Below are positions 6,455 to 8,454 of a stretch of DNA of 8,454 nucleotides, piece by piece. The notes below the pieces were generated by a model. It did no database searches and was not told the DNA's origin. It saw only the letters and a list, made by a program, of their open reading frames with translations. How positions within the stretch are numbered: the stretch's first letter is position 1; each line of letters starts with the position of its first letter. This DNA is from Sphingobacteriales bacterium (GTDB lineage Bacteria; Bacteroidota; Bacteroidia; Chitinophagales; Chitinophagaceae). The translations under genes and the position numbers were made by a program. The DNA is taken from positions 3,816 to 12,269 of the forward strand of contig JAHEFC010000082.1 in NCBI GenBank assembly GCA_024640385.1, written 5' to 3'.

Positions 6455-6484
6455 CAAACATAGATTAGAAATCCCTTTCTACAA
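6455..6484 (-). promoter_or_regulatory. Bacteroidota sigma-A promoter of dapD
   Basis: On the minus strand, TTG (6484-6482) is followed by exactly 19 bases and then TATGTTTG (6462-6455), a full match to the Bacteroidota consensus TTG-N19-TAnnTTTG. The -7 box ends 15 bases before the dapD ATG at 6439, so the transcript leader should be only about 5-10 nt. It overlaps an alternative TTG start at 6457, which is therefore unlikely to be used. Confidence 0.85.
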
Positions 6485-6504
6485 TAGTCCTAATTTTACC
6501 AGCG

Positions 6505-7527
6505 TTGAAGAAATTCCTCATCATACAAACTGCATTCATAGGGGACGTTGTTCTCGCTACGGCATTGGTGGAAAAATTGCACCTGCATTTTCCCGATGCA
6601 AGTATAGATTTCCTTTTGCGGAAAGGGAATGAAGTGCTTCTGAAAGAACATCCCCATATTAACAGGGTGCTGATCTGGGACAAAAAAAATGGGAAGTACA
6701 GTGATCTTTATCGAATCTGGAAAGAGGTCAGGCGTTCCGGGTATGATCACGTGGTCAACGTCCAGCGTTTTGCTGCTACAGGCTTGATCACCGCTTTTTC
6801 CGGGGCAAATGAAACCATAGGTTTTGATAAGAATCCATTGTCGTCTTTTTTTACAAGGTCGGTTAAGCATATCATCAGTACTGAGCAAAACCCCCTCCAC
6901 GAAACCGAAAGGAACCAGATGCTGATCGCGCATCTTACTGACGCCCGGCCTGCAAAGCCCAGGCTTTACCCAACAGCTGCGGACCTGCAGAAAGTTGTTG
7001 AATATAAAACCGCTCCCTATGTCTGTATTGCGCCTGCATCGGTATGGTTCACCAAACAATTTCCCAAAGAAAAATGGATCAGCCTGCTGGATAAGCTGAA
7101 TGAATCCCTGAAGATCTATGTGATTGGCGCCCCATCAGATTCTCCATTGGCGGAAGAGATCTGGCGAGCTTGTGCCAGCAAGCACCGGATCATCAACCTG
7201 TGTGGCAGGCTTTCGTTGCTGCAATCAGCCGCTTTACAAAAAGATGCCCTTCGTAACCTGGTCAACGATTCAGGGCCCATGCATTTTGCTTCTGCGGTCA
7301 ACGCTCCGGTAACAGCCATCTATTGCTCAACGGTTCCATCTTTCGGTTATGGGCCACTGTCTGATGATAGCGCCATAGTTCAGACAAGGGTTGCACTGAG
7401 TTGTAAACCCTGTGGCCTTCACGGTCATACTGCCTGCCCTGAAGGGCATTTTAAGTGTGCACTGACCATAGAGGATAAGCAGATCCTGGCAACAATCCGC
7501 CAATCCGCCAATCCGCCAATCCGCTAA
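6505..7527 (+). CDS. Glycosyltransferase family 9, heptosyltransferase-like
   Basis: A 340-residue GT-B glycosyltransferase related to the LPS heptosyltransferases WaaC and WaaF, expected to act at the cytoplasmic face of the inner membrane during LPS core or other surface glycan assembly. The N-terminal domain begins KKFLIIQTAFIGDVVLATAL (2-21), with the GDVVL loop and Asp14 in the place of the family's catalytic acid. The C-terminal domain has the donor-binding pieces IAPASVWFTKQFPKEKW (175-191) and VNDSGPMHFASAVNAPVTAIY (253-273). A Cys cluster (C300, C303, C311, C318, in SCKPCGLHGHTACPEGHFKC) is typical of a GT9 subgroup. The start is TTG at 6505: homology begins there and no in-frame ATG precedes it or follows within the conserved N-terminus. 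The final residues (RQSANPPIR) are encoded by an 8-bp tandem repeat. Donor and acceptor are unknown; ADP-heptose is only the family default. The next gene starts 16 bp downstream. Confidence 0.92.
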   Translation: MKKFLIIQTAFIGDVVLATALVEKLHLHFPDASIDFLLRKGNEVLLKEHPHINRVLIWDKKNGKYSDLYRIWKEVRRSGYDHVVNVQRFAATGLITAFSGANETIGFDKNPLSSFFTRSVKHIISTEQNPLHETERNQMLIAHLTDARPAKPRLYPTAADLQKVVEYKTAPYVCIAPASVWFTKQFPKEKWISLLDKLNESLKIYVIGAPSDSPLAEEIWRACASKHRIINLCGRLSLLQSAALQKDALRNLVNDSGPMHFASAVNAPVTAIYCSTVPSFGYGPLSDDSAIVQTRVALSCKPCGLHGHTACPEGHFKCALTIEDKQILATIRQSANPPIR

Positions 7528-7530
7528 TCC
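7493..7530 (+). repeat. 8-bp tandem repeat CAATCCGC, four copies plus a degenerate fifth
   Basis: Four exact copies of CAATCCGC occupy 7493-7524, followed by TAATCC (7525-7530), which differs from the unit by one C-to-T change. That change creates the TAA stop of the GT9 gene (7525-7527). Because 8 is not a multiple of 3, the repeat reads through all three frames, and gain or loss of one unit would move the stop. Confidence 0.93.
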
Positions 7531-7531
7531 T

Positions 7532-7539
7532 TAACTTTG
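7532..7539 (+). promoter_or_regulatory. Candidate -7 box directly upstream of the CCA-adding enzyme gene
   Basis: TAACTTTG is a full match to the TAnnTTTG element and ends 4 bases before the ATG at 7544. There is no TTG at the expected 19-bp distance, where repeat sequence lies instead. If active, the transcript would be leaderless or nearly so; otherwise the gene depends on read-through from the GT9 gene. Confidence 0.4.
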
Positions 7540-7543
7540 GCCC

Positions 7544-8454
7544 ATGCAGATCTCGTGCACAGAGAAAGAATTATACATTTTTTCCAAAATTGCCACCGCC
7601 GCCAGAACACTGGAAGTGGACTGCCTGATCATTGGCGGGTTTGTGCGGGATAAGTTGCTGGGCCGGGCCACCAAAGATGCCGATATCGTTTGCAGTGGAG
7701 ATGGCATCAGTCTTGCCCATGCCGTGGCCGAGCTGCTGGAGCCACATCCGCCGGTTTCATTTTTCAAGAATTTCGGTACGGCCCATATTCCATACCAGGA
7801 TATGGATATCGAGTTCGTAGGCGCCCGGAAAGAGAGCTATCGTTCAGAATCCCGAAATCCGGAGGTGGAACCCGGAACCATGGAGGAAGACCAGTTGCGC
7901 CGGGATTTTACCATCAATGCCCTAGCCGTTAGCCTGACAGACCGTTTTGGAGAGTTGGTAGATCCGTTTAAGGGAATGGAAGACCTTCGTAATGGCATCA
8001 TCCGGACACCATTGGAACCCGGGCAAACCTTTAGTGACGATCCGCTCAGGATGATGCGTGCCATCCGGTTTGCCACGCAGTTGGGATTCACCATTGAGGA
8101 TAAAACCTGGCAGGGTATCTTTGAACATGCAGGCCGGATCTCCATTGTATCCCAGGAGAGAATAACCGACGAACTGAATAAGATCATATTAGCACCTAAG
8201 CCATCAATTGGGTTCGACCTGCTTTACCGCTCGGGATTACTCAAGCTGATCTTCCCGCAGATGGTTGACCTGGCAGGGGCTGAATATATTGACGGGCTTG
8301 GGCATAAAGACAATTTTTATCACACCCTGCAGGTGCTGGACAATATCGCTGTCAAAACAGACGATCTCTGGTTGCGTTGGGCAGCCATTCTGCACGATAT
8401 CGGCAAACCCGCTACCAAAAGGTTTGAAGAGGGCCATGGCTGGACATTTCACGG
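7544..8454 (+). CDS. cca: CCA-adding tRNA nucleotidyltransferase with HD domain (3' end cut by window edge)
   Basis: Open from ATG 7544 to the end of the window (303 full codons, no stop), so the C-terminus is missing; relatives are usually about 470 residues. The enzyme adds or repairs the 3' CCA of tRNA in the cytoplasm, using CTP and ATP. The class II nucleotidyltransferase head is clear: GGFVRDKLLGR (31-41), the metal-binding DAD (Asp45, Asp47) and a third acidic site in DMDIEF (86-91). Next come RRDFTINALAV (119-129) and the nucleotide-selecting DDPLRMMRAIRFA (165-177). The neck leads to an HD phosphohydrolase domain (HKDNFYHTLQVLDN at 254-267, then LHDIGKP at 283-289), which in this family can give phosphatase or phosphodiesterase activity. 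A poly(A) polymerase role cannot be excluded, but a CCA enzyme is the likelier call. It starts 16 bp after the GT9 stop and is probably in the same transcription unit. Confidence 0.93.
   Translation, partial: MQISCTEKELYIFSKIATAARTLEVDCLIIGGFVRDKLLGRATKDADIVCSGDGISLAHAVAELLEPHPPVSFFKNFGTAHIPYQDMDIEFVGARKESYRSESRNPEVEPGTMEEDQLRRDFTINALAVSLTDRFGELVDPFKGMEDLRNGIIRTPLEPGQTFSDDPLRMMRAIRFATQLGFTIEDKTWQGIFEHAGRISIVSQERITDELNKIILAPKPSIGFDLLYRSGLLKLIFPQMVDLAGAEYIDGLGHKDNFYHTLQVLDNIAVKTDDLWLRWAAILHDIGKPATKRFEEGHGWTFH

Noticed and set aside
6440..6457. TTG at 6457 as the dapD start (six extra residues)
   Set aside because: It falls inside the perfect -7 box TATGTTTG, and DapD homology starts after the ATG at 6439.
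6505..6507. GT9 gene truncated or broken because it lacks an ATG start
   Set aside because: TTG aligns exactly with the expected family N-terminus, and the frame is intact with all domain motifs.
6496..7059. 187-codon frame on the minus strand
   Set aside because: Antisense shadow of the well-supported GT9 gene, with no recognisable protein features.
7493..7530. CRISPR-like repeat array
   Set aside because: The units are 8 bp and directly adjacent without spacers, so it is a simple tandem repeat.

Overview
The window looks like chromosomal DNA of a member of the Bacteroidota, most likely the Chitinophagaceae or a close relative. This is an inference from several signs. Exported proteins have short Sec signal peptides ending in Ala-Gln. 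Genes lack obvious Shine-Dalgarno sites but have A-rich leaders. One promoter matches the Bacteroidota sigma-A consensus exactly (TTG-N19-TAnnTTTG, upstream of dapD). The protein families also fit. There are no mobile elements, RNA genes, CRISPR arrays or phage genes. Nine genes are present, two cut by the window edges, and no gene-free stretch exceeds 210 bases.

Layout. 1-354 (minus): N-terminal part of an SF1 (IGHMBP2-like) helicase. 491-1958 (plus): a two-gene unit with a small two-helix membrane protein of unknown function and an exported Gfo/Idh/MocA-type oxidoreductase, ending at a strong bidirectional hairpin (2113-2140). 2151-4180 (minus): two separate exported proteins of unknown function, the upstream one closed by its own terminator (3027-3064). 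4388-5533 (plus): aquaporin Z with a terminator, then a small exported beta-rich protein. 5534-5626: a long A/T hairpin between converging genes. 5627-6439 (minus): dapD (lysine/diaminopimelate synthesis), transcribed from a textbook promoter at 6455-6484. 6505-8454 (plus): a GT9 heptosyltransferase-like glycosyltransferase starting with TTG, then a CCA-adding tRNA nucleotidyltransferase cut by the right edge, 16 bp downstream.

The genes are mostly housekeeping (tRNA maturation, DAP synthesis, cell-surface glycosylation, water transport, RNA/DNA helicase) mixed with lineage-specific envelope proteins. They do not form one pathway, and I see no convincing new multi-gene system. The points most worth a second look are the exported oxidoreductase with an atypical His-rich nucleotide-binding loop, the 8-bp tandem repeat holding the GT9 stop codon, the 25-bp AAAGTAAAA-type hairpin, the promoter that relocates the dapD start, and a secreted protein that looks like an internal duplication.
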